64,000 nt of DNA, from positions 124,001 to 188,000 of the forward strand of contig NZ_CP133464.1 of assembly GCF_031191185.1 (NCBI RefSeq), read 5' to 3'. Below, piece after piece: positions 1 through 8,362 of this stretch. The position numbers and the translations under genes are program-made. Under the pieces are notes generated by a model. That model was given only the letters and a program-made list of their open reading frames with translations. It had not been told where the DNA came from and made no database searches. Position 1 is the first letter of the stretch, and every line of letters starts with the position of its first letter. This DNA comes from Prevotella nigrescens. Its GTDB lineage: Bacteria > Bacteroidota > Bacteroidia > Bacteroidales > Bacteroidaceae.

Positions 1-248
1 CGATTACGGAGATTACGGAGGACACGAAACTGAAGGATTTGCTAAGGCAACACCCCTTCCTGAAGAAGCGTTTAGCCGAGATTACGCCCTCGTTCCGCAT
101 GCTGCAGACTCCTTTGGGCAAGCTCGTTGCATCGCGCGCAACCATAAAAATGATGAGCGAAAAAAGTGGTTTAGCCATCGAAAGAATAATCAATGGCATA
201 ACCGATATTATTAAAGACGAAGCACAAAAACAGAAAGCGAACAAGTAG
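1..248 (+). CDS. DUF1858-type small domain protein, 3' part only
   Basis: The reading frame is open from base 3 to the stop at 246-248, so the 5' end lies outside the window; the apparent TTG start at 39 is internal. The visible residues (ITEDTKLKDLLRQHPFLKK and following) match the DUF1858 pattern: a short N-terminal 'I-T-x-D-T' strand, a helix around 'LLxxHP' and a conserved 'GKLV' stretch, as in small stand-alone proteins and in the N-terminal domain of ScdA/RIC iron-sulfur repair proteins. The lysine-rich tail (DEAQKQKANK) ends the protein. No catalytic residues are visible. The family assignment rests on pattern similarity only, and the function is unknown. Confidence 0.6.
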   Translation, partial: ITEITEDTKLKDLLRQHPFLKKRLAEITPSFRMLQTPLGKLVASRATIKMMSEKSGLAIERIINGITDIIKDEAQKQKANK

Positions 249-250
249 AA

Positions 251-296
251 TGCACATGGCTCCGTCTGCCGAAACATCGGTCAGACGGAGTGTGCA
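251..296. terminator. hairpin after the DUF1858 gene
   Basis: TGCACA (251-256) pairs with TGTGCA (291-296), and CTCCGTCTG (260-268) pairs with CAGACGGAG (282-290). The stem begins three bases after the stop codon. There is no T-run, so it may act as an mRNA 3'-end stabiliser or as a weak terminator between the convergent genes. Confidence 0.5.
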
Positions 297-308
297 CATT
301 GTCCCGGT

Positions 309-422
309 TTGTAAAACAGGCTCTTTTGGAAAGCAAAACAGGCTCTTTTGGGAGGCAAGACAGGCGTTTTTGCAATGCCAATCCCACTGTTTCGCCATGC
401 ACTGATAATGAATGAGTTACAT
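309..422. repeat. intergenic 22-bp unit repeat, copy R1
   Basis: Three units of about 22 bp with core AAAACAGGCTCTTTT or a variant occupy 309-370. A degenerate unit and the flank ACTGATAATGAATGAGTTAC (401-420) follow; this flank resembles the CTGACAATGAGATGGTTGCA flank of copy R7. The copy lies between the convergent DUF1858 and queG genes. Confidence 0.8.
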
Positions 423-544
423 GAAGTCTATTCTTGTGAAAACACTTACACTTTTCTTAGGTGTCAGAAATATAACGGACGCAAGGCAGCCGGGAATGTA
501 GGAGTGGCATTCATCGCATTCCTGACAGCCACGACAAGCAAAAA

Positions 545-1495
545 TCAGGTTTTGTCCTTGGCGGAAATGTTCCGCTTCAGACCGTCGAACTTGGCACGTT
601 TCACTGCCGAACCCTTGAAAAGGGCACGATATTGCTCGACGGTAAGGTTGTGCCAATCGGCTTTCGTCATGGCAAGCAGCTCGGACTTGGGCTGAAACTC
701 GGGCGTAGTATTGGGCGTTGCAAACTTGTTCCATGGGCAGGCGGTCTGACAGCGGTCGCACCCATAGATGGTTGAACCCATGCTCTGTTTGGCTTGTTCG
801 GAGAGTTCGCCACGGTTTTCGATGAGCTGATAGGACAGACAACGCTCGCTGTCGAAATTAAAGTCATCGGTTATTGCACAGGTCGGACAGGCTTCTATGC
901 AACGGCGGCACTTGCCACAGCGGCTCGGCATGGGGCTGTCGTAGCTGTCGAACTCGAAAGGCAGGAAGATTTCGCCGAGAAAAAACATCGAACCGGCATG
1001 GGGAATGATGAGCTGATGGTTCTTTCCTATCCACCCTAAACCTGCCCGCTGCGCCCAATAGCGTTCCAAAACGGGAGCTGTATCTACAAAAACACGTATC
1101 TCTCCGGTGGGTTCTTCATGGTTATTGGTGTGAAAGTTGTTGATGATAATGGCAGCAAGCTGTCGTAGTTTCGCCTTCATCACATCGTGATAGTCCTGCC
1201 CGTAGGCGTAGGCAGCCAGCTGATACTCGGTTTCGGGCATGGTCTTGGCAGGTGCATAGTTCATGGCGAGCGACACGATGGACTTCGTTCCGGGCACGAG
1301 CAAGCAGGGATTGAGCCGCTTTTCGGTGTAGTTCGCCATGTAGTCCATCGTGGCTTGGCTGCCTTTGCTTATCCAACGGCGCACGGCAGCAGCCGTTTCG
1401 GCATCTACCGGTGCTGCAGGTACAACGCCACAAGCAAAAAAGCCGAGACTTTCTGCCTCGGCTTTAATCTCCTTCCTTGAATATTTTAAACTCAT
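545..1495 (-). CDS. queG: epoxyqueuosine reductase QueG
   Basis: QueG catalyses the last step of queuosine synthesis, the cobalamin- and iron-sulfur-dependent reduction of epoxyqueuosine to queuosine in tRNA, in the cytoplasm. At 316 residues it is near the usual bacterial length, though some family members carry extra C-terminal HEAT repeats that are absent here. The N-terminal half contains the DUF1730 domain (VSLAMNYAP). Two ferredoxin-type clusters follow: CGKCRRCIEACP near residue 190 and CDRCQTACPW near residue 245. The start codon at 1495 lies 32 bases inside the 3' end of the upstream deacetylase gene, so the two are probably co-transcribed and translationally coupled. The product is clear; the partnership with the deacetylase is a transcription arrangement only. 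Confidence 0.95.
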   Translation of the reverse strand: MSLKYSRKEIKAEAESLGFFACGVVPAAPVDAETAAAVRRWISKGSQATMDYMANYTEKRLNPCLLVPGTKSIVSLAMNYAPAKTMPETEYQLAAYAYGQDYHDVMKAKLRQLAAIIINNFHTNNHEEPTGEIRVFVDTAPVLERYWAQRAGLGWIGKNHQLIIPHAGSMFFLGEIFLPFEFDSYDSPMPSRCGKCRRCIEACPTCAITDDFNFDSERCLSYQLIENRGELSEQAKQSMGSTIYGCDRCQTACPWNKFATPNTTPEFQPKSELLAMTKADWHNLTVEQYRALFKGSAVKRAKFDGLKRNISAKDKT

Positions 1496-2084
1496 ATCCT
1501 TCGTGTTTCAGCCACTCCAAAGCATGCGGCAAGGCGTAATGAAGCTTGTCGATGCTCTTCAACGAATCGTGAAACGTAATGATAGACCCATTGCGTGCGT
1601 ACCTGCGGACGTTGCGGAGAACGTCGTGTCCCGTAAGCCATTTGGAGTAATCGCGGGTTACAAGGTCCCACATAACCACCCTGTACCTCCGTTTCACCCA
1701 CCGATAGACACTATGGCGGAGCCACCCATGCGGCGGACGGAAGAACTTTGACTTGATAAGGGCGTTGGCTTCGGTTACGTCAACGGCATAGGTAAGGGTG
1801 AAATGCTTGAACGAACCCAGGTGATGATAGGTGTGGTTGCCCACCAGATGCCCCCTGCGCACCACTTCTTCGTAGAGTTCAGGATACTTCCTTACGTTGT
1901 CGCCAACCACAAAGAAGGTTGCTTTCGCACCATATTTGTCGAGCGTGTCGAGTATGAAAGGCGTTGCTTCGGGTATCGGACCGTCGTCGAATGTGAGGTA
2001 GACGGCATGTTCGTCGGGCGACATTCGCCACAAAGCGTGTGGGTAAAGCCATCGCAACCAGCGTGCAGATTGTTCTATAAACAT
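1464..2084 (-). CDS. polysaccharide deacetylase family protein (NodB domain, CE4)
   Basis: This 206-residue protein is essentially one NodB homology domain, which removes N- or O-acetyl groups from cell-wall or surface sugars using a metal ion. Visible catalytic features are TFDDGP (catalytic Asp plus metal Asp), GNHTYHH (the metal His pair), RPPHGW and a late HDS motif (FHDSLKS). No clear signal peptide is present; the N-terminus (MFIEQSARWLRWLYPHALWR) is short, aromatic and basic and may be membrane-associated. The gene runs 32 bases into queG downstream. The substrate cannot be read from the sequence; peptidoglycan, chitooligosaccharide-like and exopolysaccharide substrates are all known for the family. 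Confidence 0.9.
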   Translation of the reverse strand: MFIEQSARWLRWLYPHALWRMSPDEHAVYLTFDDGPIPEATPFILDTLDKYGAKATFFVVGDNVRKYPELYEEVVRRGHLVGNHTYHHLGSFKHFTLTYAVDVTEANALIKSKFFRPPHGWLRHSVYRWVKRRYRVVMWDLVTRDYSKWLTGHDVLRNVRRYARNGSIITFHDSLKSIDKLHYALPHALEWLKHEGYEFKIFKEGD

Positions 2085-2251
2085 AAGTAAATGTGTACTC
2101 GTTGTGCCATATAACAGCAGTTTGAAAATATTGTTTTTATGTGGCTGATCGAGAATAACCTATCTCTATCCTATCCGTAACCGCATATAAACAACTGGAA
2201 ATAAGTACTGTTGCAGTTCTGTTGTGTATCAAAGCCTGTGCTAAAAAACGT

Positions 2252-2275
2252 AGAGGCGGACAAAAATCCGCCTCT
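2252..2275 (-). terminator. rho-independent terminator of the DUF2723 gene
   Basis: A perfect 9-bp stem AGAGGCGGA / TCCGCCTCT with the 6-nt loop CAAAAA starts 8 bases past the DUF2723 stop codon. On the minus strand it is followed by TACGTTTTTT. The plus strand also has a short T-run, so it may work in both directions. Confidence 0.85.
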
Positions 2276-2282
2276 TTTACGC

Positions 2283-5200
2283 TTATTGCATCTTGCCTCC
2301 GCGTGTCTCGTAGGCTTTCAACATACCCAAAAATTCGTTGTTATGTGCTGCAGCCCAGCGTGGATTGTTCTGCTCGTTTGCACGAATATACTGATACAAT
2401 ATCTGCAAGTGCATTGCACAAGAACTCATATTCATATTGAATGTACGTTCAGGAAGACTGAGATAATAGCGAATGTATTGTGCAGAAGTCTTCCACATGT
2501 CGTTGTACATAGCCTCTGCCTTAGCCTTCTTTCCTAACATATAGTAGGCATCAGCCATTATCGGACCACCCTTTACATACGAGAACGAAAGCGGAATATT
2601 ATAGGTTGGCAACACTTTTTCGGCTTTTTCGAGCACCTTCAGTGCCTTGTCTTTCTTGCCTTCCAGTATCAAATTCATTGCCAGCTGCGCCATTTCGCGA
2701 CGGTGTGTGTAGCACATTCGTATCACAGTTTCGTCGAGATAGACTCCCTTTGTGGCTACTCCACCCCATCGGAACTTGTTCATCATCACGTTATAAGTCT
2801 TCTCCGAGTCGAAGCTGCCGCCCTTTCGTGTGTTGAAAGGAGTGATGCGGTTCAGCAATCCTTCCTGTATGAAGTTGTCGCCAAGGTTCATGAAGTTGTC
2901 GCTACCTACGGTAACAGCCACGTAAAGCGGGCGTGTCCAGTTGCAGTTGGCAATCATTTCGAGCATCATGATGTCGTTCTTCAACAGTCCTTCCTTACCT
3001 GCGAGCGAGATAACCATACGGTCTGGAATGCTGTCGGCAGGCATCATCATGCCACTTCGGCGCACTGCTGCCTTGTCGATGGTCATATATAAGGTGTCAG
3101 TAGGTATGCGGTGGAACTGCGGATCCTTGGCGCGCACCCAATATTTCAGCACGTTCTTCAGTTCGAACGGGTCTTCGCCAAACTGTTTCCGAGCCTGTTC
3201 GGGGTTCTCTTTATACATCTCCTGAACTTGCTGTTTAAGGTTTGGTTCAATCGGAACGTACTCGTTTGTGCCACTTATATAGTCGAGACGGTTCCACCTG
3301 ATAGGCACACTTGGCGATGTGTAGGCAGGTCGGCGCATCTGGTCGATGTACCAGTCGGTCTGCAAGTATGACAGGTTGCAGACGCGAGTATCGGTGCGCA
3401 CGCCCTCAACATCTTGGTTGTACCACAGCGGGAAGGTATCGTTGTCGCCGTTGGTGAATACGATTGGATTGCCCTTTTCCTGCATGGAGTTCAGGTAGTT
3501 CTGTCCAAAGTCGCGGCAAGTGTAGCGATTTGAGCGGTCGTGATCGTCCCAAGTCTGCGATGCCATCTGTATCGGAACGATGATAGAGGCTGCCGATGCG
3601 ATGGCAGCAGCAGTTGTTCCGGAGAGTTTCAGCTTCTTCAGCCAGTCGTAAATGGCAAGCACTCCGAGTCCGCACCATATTGCGTAAGCATAGAAAGAGC
3701 CTGCATACGCATAGTCGCGCTCACGCGGTTGCCCCGGCGTTTGGTTCAGATAGATGACGATGGCAAGCCCCGTCATGAAGAAAAGGAAGAACACTACCCA
3801 GAACTGTTGTATGCCTCTGCGACCTCTCCATGCCTGCCAGAACAGACCGAACAGACCGAGCAAGAGTGGCAGACAGTAGAAAACGTTGTGCCCCTTGTTG
3901 GCTTTCAGCTCGTCGGGCAGCAGGTCCTGGTCGCCATAGAGCATGTTGTCGATGAACGAAATACCCGTAATCCAGTTGCCGTGTTCGGGTTCTCCGAAGC
4001 TTGGCAAGTCGTTCTGGCGTCCGGCAAAGTTCCAAAGGAAGTATCGCCAGTACATAAAGTTGCACTGATAAGACAGGAAGAAGCGCATGTTCTCCATCTG
4101 TGTGGGCATCTTCACGCCGTCTACGTCGTGTCCTTCAATGCCTCCCATAATCTGTTCGTAGTCCTGTGCGTGTGCATTGTCCCACATACGAGGGAAGAAC
4201 ATGTTCTGTTCGAACACCTGCGAAGTCTTGTTCCGCACAAGGAAATAAGCGTCCGGCTCGTTTGGCGATGCCTTTTCCTTGCGTTCGTAAACAGGTTTCC
4301 CCTTCTTGATTTCGTAGTGTCTGCCGTCTTCTGCCACCTTTGGCTGGCTGGTATAAGCCTGTCCGTAGAGCTTAGGAGAGTCCTCATACTGGTCGCGTGC
4401 AAGGTAACTGCCGAGCGTGAAGATGTCTTCCGGCGAGTTCTGATCCATTGGAGGGTTCGCCGTCGAGCGTATTACGATTTCGGCATACGATGCGTATCCG
4501 ATTATCATCATGAGCATACAGAGCAGCGCGGTGTTCTTCATGCGAGCCGAAACGAGCAGTTCCTTGCCACGTTTCATATTCAGCACGAAGTAGAAAACCG
4601 TAAGAATGACGACTCCGACGATGAATGCCGACCACCCGTAGCCTACGAATGGAATACCAATCAGTGCGAAAGCTATCAGGAAAGCAATGTTCTGTCGGCG
4701 CAGATTGCTGTCCTTGTACGTCTCGGCAATTGCCCAAATGAAGCTGCCGATGAGCAGCAAGATGTAGAGAATGGTACCCGTGTTGAAAGGCATACCGAGC
4801 GTATTGGTAAACAGAAGCTCGAAAAATCCCCCCACAGTAATAATGCCCGGCACCACGCCCCAGAGCACTGCGGCTACCAAAACGATAGATATTGCGAGCG
4901 CAACGAGCGACCCTTTGAGGTCCGCATTGGGCACACGCTTGTAGTAATAAACCAGAACAATGGCAGGAATACATAGCAAGTTGAGCAAATGGACGCCGAT
5001 GGAAAGACCCGTCATGTAGGCTATCAGCACCAGCCAGCGGTCGGCATGCGGCTTGTCGGCATTGTCTTCCCACTTCAATATGAGCCAGAACACCACCGCG
5101 GTGAATGCCGACGAATAGGCATAAACTTCGCCTTCGACAGCCGAGAACCAGAAAGTGTCGCTGAAAGTGTATATCAATGCGCCCACCATGGCTGCCCCTT

Positions 5201-5561
5201 CGATGGCTATGAGCTTGCCCATCGAGATGTCTTCGCCGTCGCGCACGATGAGCTTACGGGCGAGATGGGAGATTGTCCAGAACAAAAACATGATGCAAGT
5301 TGCCGACAACAGTGCGCTCATAGTGTTCACCATGCGTGCCACTTGGGTCGCATCGCTTGCAAAATGCGAGAAAAGATTGGCTGTAAGGGCAAAGAACGGT
5401 GCCCCGGGAGGGTGCCCTACTTCAAGCTTATAGCCTGTTGTTATGAACTCGGGACAGTCCCAGAAACTTGCCGTTGGTTCTATTGTGGAACAGTAAACAA
5501 AGGCGGCTATCAGGAAAGCGAGCCACCCCAGCGTGTTGTCCACTAATCTAAACTTCTTCAT
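2283..5561 (-). CDS. DUF2723 multi-spanning membrane protein, probable protein O-glycosyltransferase (GT117-like)
   Basis: The 1092-residue protein opens with a membrane helix and the DUF2723 signature FWDCPEFITTGYKLEVGHPP, in which Asp and Glu sit in the first extramembrane loop as in GT-C glycosyltransferases. About ten or more hydrophobic helices fill residues 1-375; two or three more lie near residues 545-660, and a soluble 400-residue C-terminal part has TPR-like helices (LILEGKKDKALKVLEKAEK). The human DUF2723 protein TMEM260 is a protein O-mannosyltransferase (family GT117), so a role in O-glycosylation of exported proteins is the best inference; sugar donor and targets are unknown. 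The gene stands alone, with a TACCTTTG box about 70 bases upstream and a strong terminator downstream. Confidence 0.85.
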   Translation of the reverse strand: MKKFRLVDNTLGWLAFLIAAFVYCSTIEPTASFWDCPEFITTGYKLEVGHPPGAPFFALTANLFSHFASDATQVARMVNTMSALLSATCIMFLFWTISHLARKLIVRDGEDISMGKLIAIEGAAMVGALIYTFSDTFWFSAVEGEVYAYSSAFTAVVFWLILKWEDNADKPHADRWLVLIAYMTGLSIGVHLLNLLCIPAIVLVYYYKRVPNADLKGSLVALAISIVLVAAVLWGVVPGIITVGGFFELLFTNTLGMPFNTGTILYILLLIGSFIWAIAETYKDSNLRRQNIAFLIAFALIGIPFVGYGWSAFIVGVVILTVFYFVLNMKRGKELLVSARMKNTALLCMLMMIIGYASYAEIVIRSTANPPMDQNSPEDIFTLGSYLARDQYEDSPKLYGQAYTSQPKVAEDGRHYEIKKGKPVYERKEKASPNEPDAYFLVRNKTSQVFEQNMFFPRMWDNAHAQDYEQIMGGIEGHDVDGVKMPTQMENMRFFLSYQCNFMYWRYFLWNFAGRQNDLPSFGEPEHGNWITGISFIDNMLYGDQDLLPDELKANKGHNVFYCLPLLLGLFGLFWQAWRGRRGIQQFWVVFFLFFMTGLAIVIYLNQTPGQPRERDYAYAGSFYAYAIWCGLGVLAIYDWLKKLKLSGTTAAAIASAASIIVPIQMASQTWDDHDRSNRYTCRDFGQNYLNSMQEKGNPIVFTNGDNDTFPLWYNQDVEGVRTDTRVCNLSYLQTDWYIDQMRRPAYTSPSVPIRWNRLDYISGTNEYVPIEPNLKQQVQEMYKENPEQARKQFGEDPFELKNVLKYWVRAKDPQFHRIPTDTLYMTIDKAAVRRSGMMMPADSIPDRMVISLAGKEGLLKNDIMMLEMIANCNWTRPLYVAVTVGSDNFMNLGDNFIQEGLLNRITPFNTRKGGSFDSEKTYNVMMNKFRWGGVATKGVYLDETVIRMCYTHRREMAQLAMNLILEGKKDKALKVLEKAEKVLPTYNIPLSFSYVKGGPIMADAYYMLGKKAKAEAMYNDMWKTSAQYIRYYLSLPERTFNMNMSSCAMHLQILYQYIRANEQNNPRWAAAHNNEFLGMLKAYETRGGKMQ

Positions 5562-5865
5562 TTATTATATATATAATAATGTGTAAATCGGTTTTTACTA
5601 CTCGTAAGCCTACTTATTCAAAGTAGAATGCAAAGGTAATGCTTTTTTCCTGTTACCTTTTAAAGGCTGTATAAAAATAAGTTAAAGGCAGGTTTTTAAA
5701 GTTATCGCCGATGTCTTTTTGTCTTTTAATCGAACGGAGGCTGCCTTCTTGTTGAAAGGACATGGCAGAACATACAAATAAAAGACAAGGCAACGATGCC
5801 ACGTTCACCCTCTGCAGGGGCATGTCTCATGGCATTCCTGACAATCACGGACAACAAACGGACGC
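5562..5865. other. intergenic region between DUF2723 and SGNH hydrolase genes
   Basis: It contains the DUF2723 leader with a minus-strand TACCTTTG box at 5631-5638. A GCATTCCTGACA motif at 5832-5843, about 23 bases beyond the hydrolase stop, also occurs at 516-527 and 19932-19943. I see no gene here. Confidence 0.6.
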
Positions 5866-7065
5866 CTAATTAGTGCCCAGCTCGTGTGCCAAAACCTTTG
5901 CGGCGTGCTCGCCCATCGCCTTGTATCCTTCAGGGTTAGGGTGCAGCCAGTCGCCACTTTGCCATTCCTTGCGCAGCTGTCCGGGCTTTTGTGGATTGCG
6001 CATGACGGCATCGAAGTCGATAAAGCCGTCGGTCTCGTGTGTCGTCCTTATCCATTCGTTCACGGTCTGGCGTGCCTTCTCGCGTGCCTTGGTGTAATAA
6101 CCTTTACACCCTTTAAACGGAGTTATCGTGCCCATATACACTTTCAGTCCTCGCGCATGCGCCTTTTGGGTCATTTCCCGATAGGCTTCTATCAGCTGAC
6201 GTGCCGTTTCTGCGGGATTCTTTGAAGTGCCAATATCGTTGATTGCCTCGAATATGATAACCGAGCGCAGTCCGTTCTGTCCAAGAATATCGCGGTCGAA
6301 GCGTTCCCGTCCGGGTGTTCCCAAGCCTACAGACAGTATGCGGTTGTCGCCAATGCCGAGGTTCAGCACGCCCGTTCCAGCTTTTCCGGGTGTGTTGATG
6401 GCCGCCGAAAAGATGTCGGTCCAGCGGTCTTGTGCATTGTCGATACTCGCTTTTCCGTCGGTAATGCTGTTTCCGAGAATGGCAATTGCCGATGCGTTGG
6501 TGCCAAGCACTTCTATTCCGGCTATGTTAAACCAGTGTTTTTCGCGGAAAGCGGTGCTGAAACTGGTATTGCCGTCGGCTTTTCCTTTCAGAATGTAGGT
6601 GGTTGTGCGCGACCCCATGTGCACGGTGGGCAGCTTGGGTGCCTTCAGGTAGTTGATGGTAATGGCTATTCGCTCCAATGGTTGCAGTCTGAAGCGTAGG
6701 GAATCGGAGTACACTGCCTTTCCAGCAGGCAGGGTAACGCCGTCTCTGCCGTTGAATTTAAGATACCTAACCGTTTCTTTGTCTATGTCGTACTCGTTTT
6801 CTGCCCGTGCAACATACACGCTTTCCATCTCCACAGGTTCGTCTGACAGCTCGTTGCTCAGCTTCAGTCGGATTGTGTTTCCGCCGATGCTCACCTTTAC
6901 AATTTGCCTTACTGCCCTGTCGTCCAGCTGGTTGTTGTAGGGCATGAACCTTTTATCGACGGTTTGCGGGGCGCAAGTCCATGTGCCCACCCAGCGTTCT
7001 TGCTGTGCGAATGTGGCAATGCCGGAAAGCAGCAGCAGTGCCGTCATAAAGCTACGTATATACAT
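5866..7065 (-). CDS. exported SGNH/GDSL-family hydrolase
   Basis: A 399-residue protein with a clear signal peptide (MYIRSFMTALLLLSGIATFA). The SGNH blocks are in order: nucleophile block ILGNSITDG near residue 200, Gly block NLGIGDNR, Asn block EAINDIG near residue 270, and the Asp-His block DWLHPNPEG near the C-terminus. Such enzymes deacetylate or de-esterify carbohydrates or lipids; here the location is periplasmic or surface. About 170 residues before the catalytic domain form a beta-rich accessory region, common in Bacteroidota members and possibly carbohydrate-binding. A minus-strand TAACTTTG box lies at 7097-7104. The gene appears monocistronic and the substrate is unknown. Confidence 0.88.
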   Translation of the reverse strand: MYIRSFMTALLLLSGIATFAQQERWVGTWTCAPQTVDKRFMPYNNQLDDRAVRQIVKVSIGGNTIRLKLSNELSDEPVEMESVYVARAENEYDIDKETVRYLKFNGRDGVTLPAGKAVYSDSLRFRLQPLERIAITINYLKAPKLPTVHMGSRTTTYILKGKADGNTSFSTAFREKHWFNIAGIEVLGTNASAIAILGNSITDGKASIDNAQDRWTDIFSAAINTPGKAGTGVLNLGIGDNRILSVGLGTPGRERFDRDILGQNGLRSVIIFEAINDIGTSKNPAETARQLIEAYREMTQKAHARGLKVYMGTITPFKGCKGYYTKAREKARQTVNEWIRTTHETDGFIDFDAVMRNPQKPGQLRKEWQSGDWLHPNPEGYKAMGEHAAKVLAHELGTN

Positions 7066-7197
7066 TATTCTAAACAGTTTATTCGTCTTGTCGCCACAAA
7101 GTTACGAAATTATTTCAAGAAAGTGCGCTGCATGCACCACCAAAAGCAGCCCTCCACAGAACGACAGGTGCTCCGTGCCAGCCCGATGCCTACGGAA

Positions 7198-7226
7198 AAG
7201 GGAGTACAAATCCCTTGCACTCCCTA
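7198..7226 (-). terminator. hairpin ending the orphan unit at 7.2-7.7 kb
   Basis: On the minus strand GGGAGT-G-CAA pairs with TTG-T-ACTCCC, about 10 bp including one wobble, followed by TTTT. It lies about 55-80 bases beyond the stop of the minus-strand open frame at 7280. Confidence 0.6.
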
Positions 7227-7279
7227 AACTCATTATAAAATACTTCTAATGAATAATTTTAAAAAACAACTTTATTAAA

Positions 7280-7603
7280 TCAAAATGTCTCTTTCCCATA
7301 TATGGAGGGGGTAGCGGGAATGCCCGTGTTGCATTCCACTGCCCAGCCGGTCATGGCCTTGCTACCTCCCCTCCGCCTGACAATGCAGAGGCCTCGGGAT
7401 AGCTGGTTAGGCTCAGCTGACAGGCATGCACCGCTGACTGAACATGTGGGTTGTATGGTCGTGGCTGTCCGACAGGCTTGCTTGCCCATGCAAGCAGGGG
7501 CAGCAGCGACGGCAACCAGACTTGCCGCAACCTTTCCCGATGTGCCTGCAGCAAATGGGTACGCACCCTGTTTAGGCGCAGCGTGCATTGCACTATCGGT
7601 CAT
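7280..7603 (-). ncRNA. G+C-rich structured transcription unit, RNA or 107-residue protein
   Basis: This G+C-rich block sits between A/T-rich flanks and is preceded on the minus strand by an excellent promoter (7642-7673). Paired segments include 7304-7315 with 7361-7374 (12 bp, 2-nt bulge), hairpin 7317-7323/7331-7337 (GGAATGC/GCATTCC), hairpin 7401-7405/7414-7418, hairpin 7480-7485/7490-7495 (GCTTGC/GCAAGC) and hairpin 7509-7515/7522-7528. The same strand also has an open frame of 107 codons (begins MTDSAMHAAPKQGAYPF; six Cys, Ala-rich) whose ATG lies about 30 nt after the predicted transcription start. That composition is unlike a known domain. I see no tmRNA tag codons and no RNase P core motif. 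I favour a structured RNA; the exact ends are unknown. Confidence 0.45.
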
Positions 7604-7641
7604 TTCTGCTATTTTCTTTTTTTACTATTAAGTTAATACAG

Positions 7642-7673
7642 CAAATTTAAATAAAAATAATGATACTGCCAAA
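7642..7673 (-). promoter_or_regulatory. promoter of the G+C-rich orphan unit
   Basis: On the minus strand TTTG (7670-7673), a 20-nt spacer and TAAATTTG (7642-7649) match the Bacteroidota sigma-ABfr consensus. Transcription should start near 7635. Confidence 0.75.
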
Positions 7674-8099
7674 TATTTTTCACAGAATTTTCATGCTTTT
7701 TTCATCTTTCTTCAGGAATTGTATCAGTTTGTAACCTTTTTGTCTTTACGATACGTTAAAAATGCTTTCACTTCCTGACTTGCAAACGATTGCATATGAA
7801 AATATGCGAAAAGTTGATACTTTCTATAGGTTATTCCGCCACGTGTGTGTACCTTTGCACGCAGAGAACCCCAATATAGGGATTCAGTGATTAGGTAAAT
7901 AGGTTTTTTTCATGATAATTATTAACAGGTTATTTTTGTTCGATGAAGAGGTAAAAGTAAATGAAACATTTTGAATACTTCATGTAAATAGTTTTTCATA
8001 GGTATAAATTCAGATTATATTTTTGGTTCAACGGGGCTCGTAGGCTGTGAAGCAAGCGAGCTCTTTTTGTGTATATGGCTGTGGCTGCTCTGCCAGGGC
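7674..8099. other. intergenic stretch upstream of repeat R2
   Basis: A/T-rich sequence with a lone plus-strand TACCTTTG box at 7850-7857 and no good -33 box. The only open frame behind it is about 20 codons (from ATG 7911), which I do not accept as a gene. Confidence 0.5.
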
Positions 8100-8187
8100 A
8101 CTGTGCAAGACGGTCTGTCTGGCTGTGCAAAAGAGCCTGTTTTGCATGGTAAAACAGTGCCTTTTACCGTGCAAAAGGCACTGTTTT
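8100..8187. repeat. intergenic 22-bp unit repeat, copy R2
   Basis: Four units (8100-8120, 8121-8143, 8144-8165, 8166-8187). Unit 2 carries the inverse core AAAAGAGCCTGTTTT, unit 3 AAAACAGTGCCTTTT and unit 4 AAAAGGCACTGTTTT, so units 3 and 4 are exact reverse complements over the core and can form a hairpin. Confidence 0.8.
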
Positions 8188-8326
8188 GTTTTTCAAGGGC
8201 GTGGGGGCTGTTGCCTTCCATGGTGCTCCGTGGGTTCCATTACGCCTACGGGCAACTGCCAGTTTCAGGGTTTAGGGTGCACACTTTCCGTGCGCATACG
8301 TACACAAACAAGGCGAAGTTTTCTTG

Positions 8327-8354
8327 TTTGGCAGCCATCTTTTTCGTAACTTTG
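8327..8354 (+). promoter_or_regulatory. probable mtgA promoter
   Basis: TAACTTTG at 8347-8354, with TTTG at 8327-8330 (spacer 16) or TTG at 8324-8326 (spacer 20). It ends only 8 bases before the chosen ATG at 8363, which predicts a nearly leaderless message. Confidence 0.5.
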
Positions 8355-8362
8355 TGCTTCGT

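Noticed and set aside
3540..4976. 478-codon open frame on the plus strand
   Set aside because: Shadow of the DUF2723 gene, with no recognisable domain and antisense-like composition.
7280..7603. tmRNA, RNase P RNA or SRP RNA for the G+C-rich unit
   Set aside because: No tag reading frame ending in ALAA, no GAAAGTCCGG-type core and no SRP loop motif on either strand.
7302..7631. 109-codon plus-strand frame opposite the G+C-rich unit
   Set aside because: The promoter and terminator signals both point to the minus strand; nothing supports plus-strand expression.
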